Shown in pieces: positions 48,680 to 56,999 of a stretch of 64,000 nucleotides of DNA (its first letter is position 1; each line of letters begins with the position of its first letter). The position numbers and the translations under genes are program-made. The notes beneath the pieces were generated by a model that saw only the letters and a program-made list of their open reading frames with translations, was not told the DNA's origin and did not search any database. The DNA is from Glaciimonas sp. CA11.2 (GTDB lineage: Bacteria; Pseudomonadota; Gammaproteobacteria; Burkholderiales; Burkholderiaceae_D): assembly GCF_034314045.1 (NCBI RefSeq), contig NZ_JAVIWL010000001.1, positions 992,001 to 1,056,000 on the forward strand. Reading direction: 5' to 3'.

Positions 48680-49108
48680 TTATTTGAATCGCAGTTGCCT
48701 TGTTTTGCCAACCACCGGCGGAGGAATGGCATACGCGAGATGATCTTCAGAAGGATGGTCTACTTTCGAGCGCCGACCCTCTTGCTGCATCCGTTGATGC
48801 GCTTCCATCCAGACCGGCACAAAGACAGAAATTTGATTCCAGTGAACGACTGACGCCTCATCGCACCAATGTAAAAGTTTGGGCATGACCTGGCGATGCG
48901 AGCCGCTGGTCATGAAGAGCCGCATTGCGGACTCGCTTTGCCATAAAGTGATAGTCCAGAAAGTACTCTTTTGATCCCGTAAAAGGCGCACATCAAGGCT
49001 GCCTGTTGAGCGCGATGCCTGAATGGACGATAGCAGAGCATGAATGAAGAAAAATGGCAAATAACGCACAGACCTGACTCGCAAACGTGTGACGGATACA
49101 AACACCAT
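48680..49108 (-). CDS. DUF3291-like dimeric alpha/beta-barrel protein
   Basis: 142 residues. Pattern VSVTRLRVRSVRYLPFF, then SRSTGSLDVRLLRDQ, STFWTITLWQSESAMRLFM, GSHRQVMPKL and WCDEASVVHW is that of DUF3291/monooxygenase-like ferredoxin-fold proteins, often near stress genes. No metal or heme site is clear. GGGAAA ribosome site. Function unknown. Confidence 0.65.
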   Translation of the reverse strand: MVFVSVTRLRVRSVRYLPFFFIHALLSSIQASRSTGSLDVRLLRDQKSTFWTITLWQSESAMRLFMTSGSHRQVMPKLLHWCDEASVVHWNQISVFVPVWMEAHQRMQQEGRRSKVDHPSEDHLAYAIPPPVVGKTRQLRFK

Positions 49109-49332
49109 TATTTTTCCCGGACAATCCTTTTAACCAGAATCAAACCGACATGCAAAGTCGGGCGTTTAACGACAGATGGAATGTCACTTTGCTATAGCGA
49201 CCTTCCATCTTGCCAGACAAGAAAAATGCACGCAATCAGGTAAATAAGGAAGTCGTTAGACGATCTAAAATACGTGCAGAATTAAATAGAAGCGCACGTT
49301 ACTCTTCACCTTTGCTGGCGCGGGTATTTCTT

Positions 49333-49638
49333 CTATCGATTGAGCCTATCGATGCGAGCGGCGGCAAGTTCTGCCAGCATCTGAGACGACGTTAAAGCAA
49401 GACCAAACAAGCGATCCGTGTCAACGATGTTCAGCATTGGCATCGTATCGCTAACGTCCCCATCGCGATCCATCGTGCTGAAGTGAGTCAGATCAATACA
49501 GGTTTGTATACCTTGGCAGACATCCATCGTCAGAGCATAAAATTGAGCGGGTCCATCCGTTCTATATTTAAGAGGCAACCAAGAAAATGGCTGATGGACA
49601 GCGTCTGTTCCTGATGTTGACGCGGTGGGGTTTCTCAT
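49333..49638 (-). CDS. Hypothetical protein, second gene of a coupled pair
   Basis: 101 residues beginning MRNPTASTSGTDAVHQPFSW and containing YALTMDVCQGIQTCIDLTHFS and DTDRLFGLALTSSQMLAELA. Its ATG shares ATGA with the stop of the upstream 59-codon gene, which strongly supports this start and real translation. The C-terminal helix (SSQMLAELAAARIDRLN) loosely recalls DUF3077/DUF6124-like small proteins, but I do not assign it. Soluble, acidic middle. Confidence 0.6.
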   Translation of the reverse strand: MRNPTASTSGTDAVHQPFSWLPLKYRTDGPAQFYALTMDVCQGIQTCIDLTHFSTMDRDGDVSDTMPMLNIVDTDRLFGLALTSSQMLAELAAARIDRLNR

Positions 49639-49814
49639 GCTGGCATCTCCCCGACAGGGCATGGGCCTCCTCCCGAAAAATCGGTCGTGAACAACGCCAT
49701 ATAGCTAGAAACAGCTTGATCGGATTTGGTTTTCGTCAGCGCTGAATCTGCTGACAAATGTGGTGAAAAACGGGAAGAAAAACGGGAGGATGTAGACGTA
49801 CTCGTACTAGACAT
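49635..49814 (-). CDS. Hypothetical small protein, 59 residues
   Basis: Start at 49814 preceded by AAAGGA at 8-nt spacing. The product is Ser/Thr-rich at the N terminus (MSSTSTSTSSRFSSRFS) and ends FTTDFSGGGPCPVGEMPA. Stop overlaps the next start (ATGA). I recognise no family. The leader-like body and Gly/Cys-rich end could be a peptide precursor, but no modifying enzyme is nearby. Confidence 0.5.
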   Translation of the reverse strand: MSSTSTSTSSRFSSRFSPHLSADSALTKTKSDQAVSSYMALFTTDFSGGGPCPVGEMPA

Positions 49815-50731
49815 GCTTCGTTCCTTTCTTGCGGTTAAACCGCTTCCCGCGACTAAACGGGGTGCGCGGCAAATGACAGGGTTAGTCGACTGGTGCAAAA
49901 AAGAAAACCAGCAAGCACGAAGGCTTCCCTGCCGCCGCCCATTAAGGACGAACCAAGGCAGACACACATAAAAATACCGCATTACGCGGTCTGTGCGCTT
50001 TTTTTGCATTCAGGCGACTAAACCCGTTCCCTTTTTTTTCAGGGATCGGCAGAAGATAACGAGTTTTCCGATTAGCGCAAATTTAAAAAAGGGGACGCGT
50101 TCATGATTTACACATAGGATTATCGAGGCGTTGTTTTAATTAAAACGTTGCTTAACGAAGGCTATGTCGAGGCGGTAAGAATATGCGAAGGTCTGCTAAT
50201 GTCCGGCGCTCAGATGCGATCGACGAACTTCGGCGATGTCCGATATTGCCGTAAATCTTAATATTTAATAAATTTTTATCAATCTTTCTCAATCTTTCTA
50301 CGATAGCGTCCAACGATTAGATGGGTGACCGATAGTTTCCAGCTAATTTTTTCCGTGGAGCAACGTTCTGATTTCTTTCGTGCAATCAAATCACAGAGGG
50401 CGCTATAATTGCCTTTGCACCGTTCAAGGCCACTTTAGGCAGTAAGCCGATGCCGGCCTGAAATTTTGATACTTTCTACCGTTATGTTGTCCATTAGCGC
50501 AAAAACATAGAATAACCAACATTTATCTTGAGTGACTATCGGAACACGATCCATTGCACTGTTACTTGCTCTGCACGTTACTCGAACAGGTTAAAAAATG
50601 AGCAAGGCACGATTCAGATTACTCCCGCAGCATATCGGCCGCCTCTTAGCGCCTCCGTCGGCGAAACTCGGACAAGGATTAGTATGTCCACGTCTCTGCT
50701 CCAGTGAACGACTAGAAAGAGGGCGCATCAT
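49815..50731. other. Long intergenic region
   Basis: 917 bp. It holds a perfect short dyad GCGGTT-A-AACCGC at 49831-49843 close to the small-peptide gene, a hairpin ACCGC/GCGGT with a nearby T7 run near 49976-50006, and a loose inverted pair (GTTCCCTTTTTTTT near 50026 and AAAAAAGGGGAC near 50086). A TATAAT box lies at 50404-50409 with a weak -35. I see no gene. Confidence 0.4.
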
Positions 50732-52507
50732 ATGAAAGAGTTGTCGGAATTAGCGGAACTCGTCATTGCCAACAAAGAACTCGCCTTTCAAAACCAAGAA
50801 AAAGGAAAACGGGCAGCCGAGCTCGTCATTGCCAACAAAGAACTGGCCTTTCAAAATAAAGAAAAAGAAAATCGCGCGGCAGAGCTAGCCATTGCCAACA
50901 AAGAACTCGCCTTTCAAAACCAAGAAAAAGAAAATCGTGCCGCAGAATTAGCGATTGCCAACAAAGAACTCGCCTTTCAAAACCAAGAAAAAGAAAATCG
51001 CGCCGCGGAACTAGCCATTGCCAACAAAGAACTCGCCTTTCAAAACCAAGAAAAAGAAAAACGCGCCGCGGAATTAGCGATTGCCAACAAAGAACTCGCC
51101 TTTCAAAATAAAGAGAAAGAAAAAAGGGTGGCGGAGCTTGTCGTTGCCAACAAAGAACTCGCCTTTCAAAATGAACAGAAAGGAATGCTCGCAACAGAGC
51201 TTAATAACTTAGCCTTTTACGATACGCTCACTGGTCTGCCCAACCGACGGCTTTTGCTAGATCGTCTCCATCACGCATTCGCCTCTAGTGAGCGCAGTGG
51301 TCGGGACGGTGTGTTGATGTTCATTGATCTGGACAAGTTCAAGGATCTCAACGACACGCTTGGCCATGACTTCGGTGACTTACTGCTACAACAGACAGCG
51401 CTACGTCTGGAGTCTTGTATGCGCGAAAACGACACCGTGGCGCGACTTGGTGGAGATGAGTTTGTCGTCATGCTGGGAGACCTGAGTGAACACCCGATTG
51501 AAGCCGCTATACAGGCTCAAGCCGTCGGCGATAAAATTCTCGCTACGCTCAATCAGCCTTACTTGCTTGCCACGCACGAATATCACAGCACGCCCAGTAT
51601 CGGCGCGGCGCTTTTTAAAGATCAGGGCAAGTCTGCGGAAGAACTGCTGAAACGTGCTGACATCGCCATGTATCAGGCCAAGAAAGCAGGCCGCAACACC
51701 CTGAGATTCTTTAACCCGAAAATGCAGGAAGTCATTAACGCCCGCACTTCGCTTGAGGCCGACTTACGCAAAGCAATGGAAAACCAGCAATTTCAGTTGT
51801 ATTACCAAATTCAGGTGGATAGTTCGCACAGTCCATTTGGCGTGGAGGCTTTGATTCGCTGGATACATCCAGATCGCGGTTTGGTACCTCCCGCTCAATT
51901 TATTCCGCTAGCGGAAGAATCTGGTTTAATCCTGCCCATTGGGCAATGGGTGCTGGAGACGGCCTGTCACCGGCTCAAGATATGGAGGCATGATGCGCGA
52001 ACCCGCGATCTGGTTCTGGCGGTGAACATTAGTGCCGTTCAATTTCACCAGGCTGATTTTGTCGCACTCGTCGAATCGTTAGTAAAACGCCATGGCATCG
52101 ACCCAACGCGTCTCAAGCTGGAAATCACCGAAAGCTTGTTGCTGAAGAACGTCGAAAACGCCATTGCCATCATGAGTGCATTAAAAGCAATCGGCGTCCG
52201 CTTCTCACTGGACGACTTTGGCACTGGCTATTCATCCTTGCAATACCTCAAGCGCCTCCCGATCTCTGAGCTAAAAATTGACCAGTCGTTCATACGCGAC
52301 ATCGCCACCGATAGCAGCGATAAAGCGATTGTGTGTGCCATTATAGCCATGGCACACAGTCTGAACCTGGACGTTATTGCTGAAGGCGTCGAAACGGAAG
52401 ATCAACGACAATTCCTCTTGGATAAACGCTGCACGCATTACCAGGGATATTTATTTGGTCAACCGTTACCGATTGAAAAGTTTAAGGCGTTACTGGAGCA
52501 GGTTTGA
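50732..52507 (+). CDS. GGDEF-EAL protein with seven 21-residue coiled-coil repeats
   Basis: 591 residues. Residues 8-154 are seven near-identical copies of AELAIANKELAFQNQEKENRA, which as exactly three heptads would make a continuous coiled coil. A GGDEF domain follows (FYDTLTGLPNRRLLLDRL, intact RLGGDEFVVML) and an EAL domain (VEALIRWIHPDRGLVPPAQF, EITESLLL, DDFGTGYSSLQYLKRLPISELK, AEGVET). Both active sites look intact. There is no receiver or membrane segment. The repeat number may set coil length or vary between strains. Confidence 0.92.
   Translation: MKELSELAELVIANKELAFQNQEKGKRAAELVIANKELAFQNKEKENRAAELAIANKELAFQNQEKENRAAELAIANKELAFQNQEKENRAAELAIANKELAFQNQEKEKRAAELAIANKELAFQNKEKEKRVAELVVANKELAFQNEQKGMLATELNNLAFYDTLTGLPNRRLLLDRLHHAFASSERSGRDGVLMFIDLDKFKDLNDTLGHDFGDLLLQQTALRLESCMRENDTVARLGGDEFVVMLGDLSEHPIEAAIQAQAVGDKILATLNQPYLLATHEYHSTPSIGAALFKDQGKSAEELLKRADIAMYQAKKAGRNTLRFFNPKMQEVINARTSLEADLRKAMENQQFQLYYQIQVDSSHSPFGVEALIRWIHPDRGLVPPAQFIPLAEESGLILPIGQWVLETACHRLKIWRHDARTRDLVLAVNISAVQFHQADFVALVESLVKRHGIDPTRLKLEITESLLLKNVENAIAIMSALKAIGVRFSLDDFGTGYSSLQYLKRLPISELKIDQSFIRDIATDSSDKAIVCAIIAMAHSLNLDVIAEGVETEDQRQFLLDKRCTHYQGYLFGQPLPIEKFKALLEQV
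50753..51193 (+). repeat. 63-bp in-frame tandem repeat, seven copies
   Basis: Each unit encodes 21 residues. The DNA copies are highly similar (for example ATTGCCAACAAAGAACTC recurs), which marks recent expansion or gene conversion and makes copy-number change likely. Confidence 0.95.
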
Positions 52508-52790
52508 AATACTTAATGAGTGGAATATCGGTATCTGCTAATAAAGCGGAGCATCCATTAACCTGGTGTGCGCTGCGGTCTCGCTTCGATACAACACGCA
52601 GGCGTATATCTATTAAAAATAGAGGCTTTCGGTTTTGAGAACTGCGGGAGATGGCGGGGACTGACAATAACGGTTGTATACCTCAATATCAGCTGGGACA
52701 TGCTACAGCGACTATGACAGCACGCTACGTCCGATATCGCAGAGGAAAGCTGGTTTAGCCAACAAAATGAGGTTTTGCGGAACAAATGAA

Positions 52791-52817
52791 AAAGGCCCAC
52801 ATGACTGTGGGCCTTTT
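52791..52817. terminator. Terminator beside the tRNA-Thr remnant
   Basis: An 11-bp perfect stem AAAGGCCCACA / TGTGGGCCTTT with loop TGAC and T/A runs on both sides. On the minus strand it follows the tRNA 3' end by 6 bp, so it was probably the original tRNA terminator. The 283 bp between the GGDEF-EAL gene and this hairpin hold no gene. Confidence 0.9.
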
Positions 52818-52823
52818 AAATAT

Positions 52824-52868
52824 TGGTGCTGGCTGCAGGACTTGAACCCGCCACCCCCTGATTACAAG
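52824..52868 (-). tRNA. 3' fragment of tRNA-Thr (TGT), probable att site
   Basis: The minus strand reads CTTGTAATCAGGGGGTGG, a T arm GCGGGTTCAAGTCCTGC, and GCCAGCACCA. It is the half from the anticodon loop (TGT) to the encoded CCA; the D arm and 5' acceptor are replaced by unrelated A/T-rich DNA. Integrases of the tyrosine family often leave exactly this piece at the far end of an island. Confidence 0.8.
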
Positions 52869-52989
52869 TTAGCAACTATTATTGTAAGTCTTTGATATTT
52901 AAGGAAAACCTACCGTAAGCTAAAGTAATCAAAAAGAGTTTAGAATCAGTAACTTAGCGTAATTTGGCGGAGACAAGAAAAACGGATGG

Positions 52990-53130
52990 ATGTACTGCAA
53001 TCGTACTGAATTTAAAATTGCCGACGCCGAGATTGACGACGATTTCTCAAGTAACGAAGATGAATTCGACGTTGTACATATGCAACACCTCGAAAAGACT
53101 TCCACAAATTACTCGCAAATATCACCTTAA
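52990..53130 (+). CDS. Possible short acidic ORF or gene remnant
   Basis: 46 codons reading EFKIADAEIDDDFSSNEDEF in the middle. It has an ATG but only a distant GGAG. It may be a decayed piece. Between 52869 and 53548 nothing else can be supported. Confidence 0.2.
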   Translation: MYCNRTEFKIADAEIDDDFSSNEDEFDVVHMQHLEKTSTNYSQISP

Positions 53131-53548
53131 AACGTGCACCGCGCCGAGCTCGATTCCTTGATGATAGTGCTGCCAAGAAGACCGTTCGGATTGGTGAAAA
53201 TAGATAATAACGTATCTGTTAAATCGTTGATTTAAAAAGTATTTGATGATTTCTAATATTTGTTATCTTCTGCATCAAATAACAAAATTAACCGTTCATC
53301 CGCCTTTTGTCGCTTGCTATCGGGCAAATGTTTCTGGCGTCGTCGAGCCACGATGCCGGCAGTTTTGTTCGCGCCAAGGCAAGCGGTTAGTTGCGATCCG
53401 GGGGATGAACCAAAATTTTTCGAGAAAAACCGATGCCCCCGGGGGCGTGCTTACGCAGAGGTCGCACCGAGGGCTTGCGATATTCGCATAGTACGTCAAA
53501 AGAGTTGGCCTGCGTGTGCCACGGTGTGCCCTCCTATCTTGTTCTCCC

Positions 53549-53626
53549 TGAGCGTCCACGGCTACCGAAGCGAAAACCGTTATCTGGTATTTGAGTATCT
53601 GGAACGTACACTGGGACTTAAGCCCT
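53549..53626 (+). pseudogene. Fragment of a HEPN gene
   Basis: Encodes HGYRSENRYLVFEYLERTLG, nearly the same as HGYRSENRFLVFQCLEHTLG in the HEPN gene at 57945. The similarity stops abruptly on both sides. It is a leftover of a second copy. Confidence 0.75.
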
Positions 53627-53821
53627 TAAACACAGGTCGTGGCGTTGCTCCCCTCCCACCAGTTAGCCCATATTATTGAAGTGATTAGCAATGATCGTCT
53701 TCATATATGTATATTTCCTTCCGATTGCGCTTGGTTTCGCTTGGTTGAGTCATAACAGTCAGGGAAAAATGGGTGCAAGCTGCATGGAAAAAAAATGCGC
53801 CACGCGCGCGGCGTAGGAGTG

Positions 53822-53975
53822 GAGCACGGTGTAGCGCTCCCGATTCTCTTCGTCAACCACCACGCGAGCGGCTCAGAAACAAATAAAGTATCCCCAGCCA
53901 TGCATGCAGCTTAGAAGAGGGTCACGGGGTAGCGATCCCGGTCCTCTTCGTCAACCGCCACTTGCGCGGCTTAGA
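53822..53975. repeat. Imperfect direct repeat, two copies plus a partial one
   Basis: Copies at about 53822-53880 and 53917-53975 share blocks such as CTCTTCGTCAACC and GCGGCT(C/T)(A)AGAA with a start-to-start distance of 95 bp. A third partial copy (GCCACGCGCGCGGCGTAGGAG) is at 53799-53819. On the minus strand both can be read as VDEE(N/D)R(E/D)RY-containing peptides. Origin unknown. Confidence 0.6.
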
Positions 53976-54191
53976 AGCTTCTGCGAATTGCATTGAAAAT
54001 CAAACAACCCATTTCCCGCTGTACACGACAAGCGACTGCTGCTAAGGAATCGGAATTAACGATAATAGTTTGGATAGGAAAGTCATGTCCTTAATTTGAA
54101 CATCAAAGGAATGTCTTTTTTGTAGACGCGATGGAAACCTACTATTGATAAACACACTGCTCAATAGTGACTTTATGTGTCATCCACTTCA

Positions 54192-54500
54192 CGAATGATT
54201 GGCTTAAAAATACCTATATTGGGTATTAATATGCCCATTATCGGCATTTACACAGACAGCGAGTGTTGGCCGTGCTGTGTGGCCAGTCACATCGGTCGTT
54301 TTACGCCAACGAAATTATTGGGTTGGCCACAATAGGTTCTGGTGCCGTGCACAGCGAACTAGCGCGGCTGGAAGCGTCGGCCTTGGTGACCGTGCGGCGA
54401 GTGGGAAATCAAAAGCATTATCAGGCAAACCACGAAGCACCAATATTTAAAGAGCTACGCAGTATTGTTCTAAAAACGTTCGGTGCGGCGGATGGGGAGA
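54192..54500 (+). pseudogene. Decayed duplicate of the winged-helix part of the MNT gene
   Basis: Strongly similar to 54692-55008: both carry the operator-like palindrome and then encode RSFYANEIIGLA, SELARLEASALVTVRRVGNQ and KHYQANHEAPIF. Relative to the second copy, 22 bp are missing just after the start region (between CAGAC and AGCG), breaking the frame. The similarity ends after FGAAD; no nucleotidyltransferase domain follows. 54501-54690 holds no recognisable gene. Confidence 0.75.
54210..54247. promoter_or_regulatory. Operator-like imperfect palindrome, copy 1
   Basis: A 38-bp dyad: ATACC-ATA at the left is matched by TAT-GGCAT at the right, with an inner GGGTAT/ATGCCC pair around TAATAT. 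It repeats before the intact copy of the gene. Confidence 0.5.
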
Positions 54501-54706
54501 AATTTTTCCCAATTGCCCAACAAGTTGTGCAGGTTACCCACATTCATATTCATACAACCGTGTGCGATAACCCGAAGTTAATCGTATTTTTTGGTTTCTT
54601 TGGCAAGCGCACGCTAGTGCATGTTAGGAGACCCGCACCGGAAGCTGTTGTGTTTTGGGGTGCGGGAGCACGCATGCCGTTCACGCCATGCATGATTGGT
54701 TCGACA

Positions 54707-54744
54707 ATACCTATATTGGGCACTAATATGCCCGTTATGGGTAT
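54707..54744. promoter_or_regulatory. Operator-like palindrome, copy 2, over the MNT start
   Basis: ATACCTATA and TTATGGGTAT at the ends are matched, and GGGCAC/ATGCCC form an inner dyad around TAATAT, which could be a -10 box. The ATG codons at 54728 and 54737 lie inside it. The winged-helix protein it precedes may repress itself here. Confidence 0.5.
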
Positions 54745-55485
54745 TTACGCAGACGCATTATTTACGAAGACGCAACAGCGGGTGCTGGCGGTACTATTTG
54801 GCCAGTCACAGCGGTCGTTCTATGCCAATGAAATTATTGGGTTGGCTGCGTCGGGTTCTGGCGCCGTGCAGCGGGAGTTAGCACGGTTGGAAGCGTCTGC
54901 CTTGGTCACCGTGCGGCGAGTGGGAAATCAAAAGCATTACCAGGCAAACCACGAAGCACCAATATTTGAAGAGCTACGCGGTATTGTTCTGAAAACGTTT
55001 GGTGTGGCGGATGTATTGCGCGCAGCGCTTCACTCAGTGTGGCCGCTAGTGGATCTGGCGTTTATCTACGGCTCACTGGCTAAGGGTACTGAGCGTGCTA
55101 GCAGTGACGTTGATTTGATGGTGATTGGAGTAGTGCCGTCAAATGCAGAATTACTTGAAACGCTATTGCCAGCTCAAGCGCAGCTGGGCCGCGTTGTGAA
55201 CCCAACTCTCTACACACCGGATGAGTTTGCCCTGGGTATTCTGGCCGATCGTGACCACCGATTCTGGTCTATCGTGACCGACCATTCTGGCGCATCGTGA
55301 CCGCTCATTCCGGTCTATCGTGACCGATTTCAAGCCCGACCAGAATCGGCGGTCACGATAGCAGAATCATCGGTCACGATACCGGAATGGTGTCGTACAG
55401 CACCGTGATGATGTTACGCATAGAGCAACCGAACGGGTACGCTTCCAGTTTGTCTGGAGACAACGTGCCCGTACAAAGGATCACT

Positions 55486-56988
55486 ATGCGTAAGATAAAA
55501 GACGTATTACGTTTAAAACTGGATGCCAAACTATCGCACCAGCAGATTGCCGCAGCACTGGGGATTTCAAAAGGAGTCGTCACCAAGTATGTCGGCCTGG
55601 CCGCCGTTGCCGGTTTGGACTGGTCGGCGGTGCAAGATGTAGACGACACCGAGTTGGCGCACCGGCTTTTGGTCACGCCAGAACGGACCCGAGACCATGT
55701 CCAGCCAGATTACGCCAGGCTGCATCACGAACTGCGGCGCAAGGGGATGACGCTGATGTTGCTATGGGAAGAGTATCGTGCCGATTATGCCCAGCACCAG
55801 ACCTATGCCTACTCACAGTTCTGCGTGAATTACCGGCAGTTTGCCAAACAGCTCAAACGCTCTATGCGCCAGATTCACCGGGCTGGCGAGAAACTGTTCA
55901 TTGATTATGCTGGTCCGACTATCGGTCTCACTGATGGTAGCCGTGCCCACATCTTCGTCGCTGCTCTGGGCGCATCGAGCTACACCTATGCCTGTGCTAC
56001 GCCGCGTGAGACGATGGCCGACTGGCTCACTTCGACAGCGCGTGCGCTGCGCTTCTTCGGCGGGGTACCGCAGTTGATTGTTCCCGATAATCCGAAGGCT
56101 ATGATCGCCGACGCCAATCGCTACGAACCACGCAGTAACGACACCGTACGCGATTTTGCGCGCCACTACGGCACCTCCATCTTGCCAGCCCGTCCGCGTC
56201 ATCCTCAGGATAAAGCGAAGGCCGAATCAGCAGTGCAGATCGTCGAGCGCTGGATCATGGCGCGTCTGCGACATCAGCAATTTAGCAGCGTCCACGAGGT
56301 CGATGTCGCCATCGCACCGCTGCTGAGCGTACTTAACGATAAGCCGTTTCAGAAGCTACCCGGTAGTCGCGCCAGTGCGTTTGCCCAACTCGATGTCCCG
56401 GCGCTACGGCCTTTGCCATTGCAATGTTATGAGATGGCGCATTTCAAGACTGTCAGGGTGCATAACGATTACCACGTTGAGATCGGCCGCCATCACTACA
56501 GTGTGCCGCAAGCCCTGGTCGGTCAGGTGCTGGAAGCCCGGATGACAGCGACGACAGTGGAAATCCTGCATCGCGGTCAACGTGTCGCCAGTCATCCGCG
56601 CAACAGTGGCGAAGGCGGGTTCACCACCGACACCCTGCATATGCCGGTGGCGCATCGTGCGCAATTGGAATGGACGCCACAGCGACTGATTCACTGGGGA
56701 CAGACCATCGGTACGGCGACAGCGGAGGCGGTGACGCGTCTGATGGCCGAGAACAGACATCCCGAGCACGGCTACCGTGCCTGTCTTGGTCTGCTGTCAT
56801 TGGCCAAGCGCTACGGCAAGCCACGTCTTGAAGCAGGATGCATGCTGGCCTTACAGCTCGGTGCCTGCCAATACCGCCACGTCCGTGACATTCTCAAAAA
56901 TAACCGTGATCGCACACCGTGTGCCCCAGTTGGCGATTGGGTCAGTCCTGACCATGCCCATGTGCGTGGCCCTGATTACTATCAATGA
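55486..56988 (+). CDS. istA: IS21-family transposase IstA
   Basis: 500 residues. N-terminal helix-turn-helix (LSHQQIAAALGISKGVVTKY), then the DDE integrase core with Asp in LFIDYAGPTIGL, Asp in LIVPDNPKAMI and Glu in DKAKAESAVQIVERW, and a C-terminal beta-rich DNA-binding part. Start set by AAAGGA upstream of 55486; the open frame upstream runs through the end repeats. Overlaps or adjoins istB at ATGA. Confidence 0.95.
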   Translation: MRKIKDVLRLKLDAKLSHQQIAAALGISKGVVTKYVGLAAVAGLDWSAVQDVDDTELAHRLLVTPERTRDHVQPDYARLHHELRRKGMTLMLLWEEYRADYAQHQTYAYSQFCVNYRQFAKQLKRSMRQIHRAGEKLFIDYAGPTIGLTDGSRAHIFVAALGASSYTYACATPRETMADWLTSTARALRFFGGVPQLIVPDNPKAMIADANRYEPRSNDTVRDFARHYGTSILPARPRHPQDKAKAESAVQIVERWIMARLRHQQFSSVHEVDVAIAPLLSVLNDKPFQKLPGSRASAFAQLDVPALRPLPLQCYEMAHFKTVRVHNDYHVEIGRHHYSVPQALVGQVLEARMTATTVEILHRGQRVASHPRNSGEGGFTTDTLHMPVAHRAQLEWTPQRLIHWGQTIGTATAEAVTRLMAENRHPEHGYRACLGLLSLAKRYGKPRLEAGCMLALQLGACQYRHVRDILKNNRDRTPCAPVGDWVSPDHAHVRGPDYYQ

Positions 56989-56999
56989 GGATGTCAACG

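Noticed and set aside
50026..50097. REP-like or transposon-end inverted repeat
   Set aside because: Only a loose match with mismatches and homopolymer runs; no transposase remnant beside it.
50753..51193. Possible CRISPR array at the 63-bp repeats
   Set aside because: The units are contiguous, in frame and encode a coiled coil inside a GGDEF-EAL protein.
50826..51194. 122-codon minus-strand frame with ERRVLCWQ repeats
   Set aside because: It is the antisense reading of the coiled-coil repeats of the GGDEF-EAL gene.
53243..53491. 82-codon plus-strand frame before the HEPN fragment
   Set aside because: No recognisable motif, overlaps a second frame over the same stretch, and sits in decayed sequence.
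54263..55300. Treating the 345-codon frame as one intact protein with two winged helices
   Set aside because: The first half is a decayed copy whose true start region is out of frame by a 22-bp deletion, the middle is intergenic-like, and the end runs into the IS; the real gene begins near 54728.
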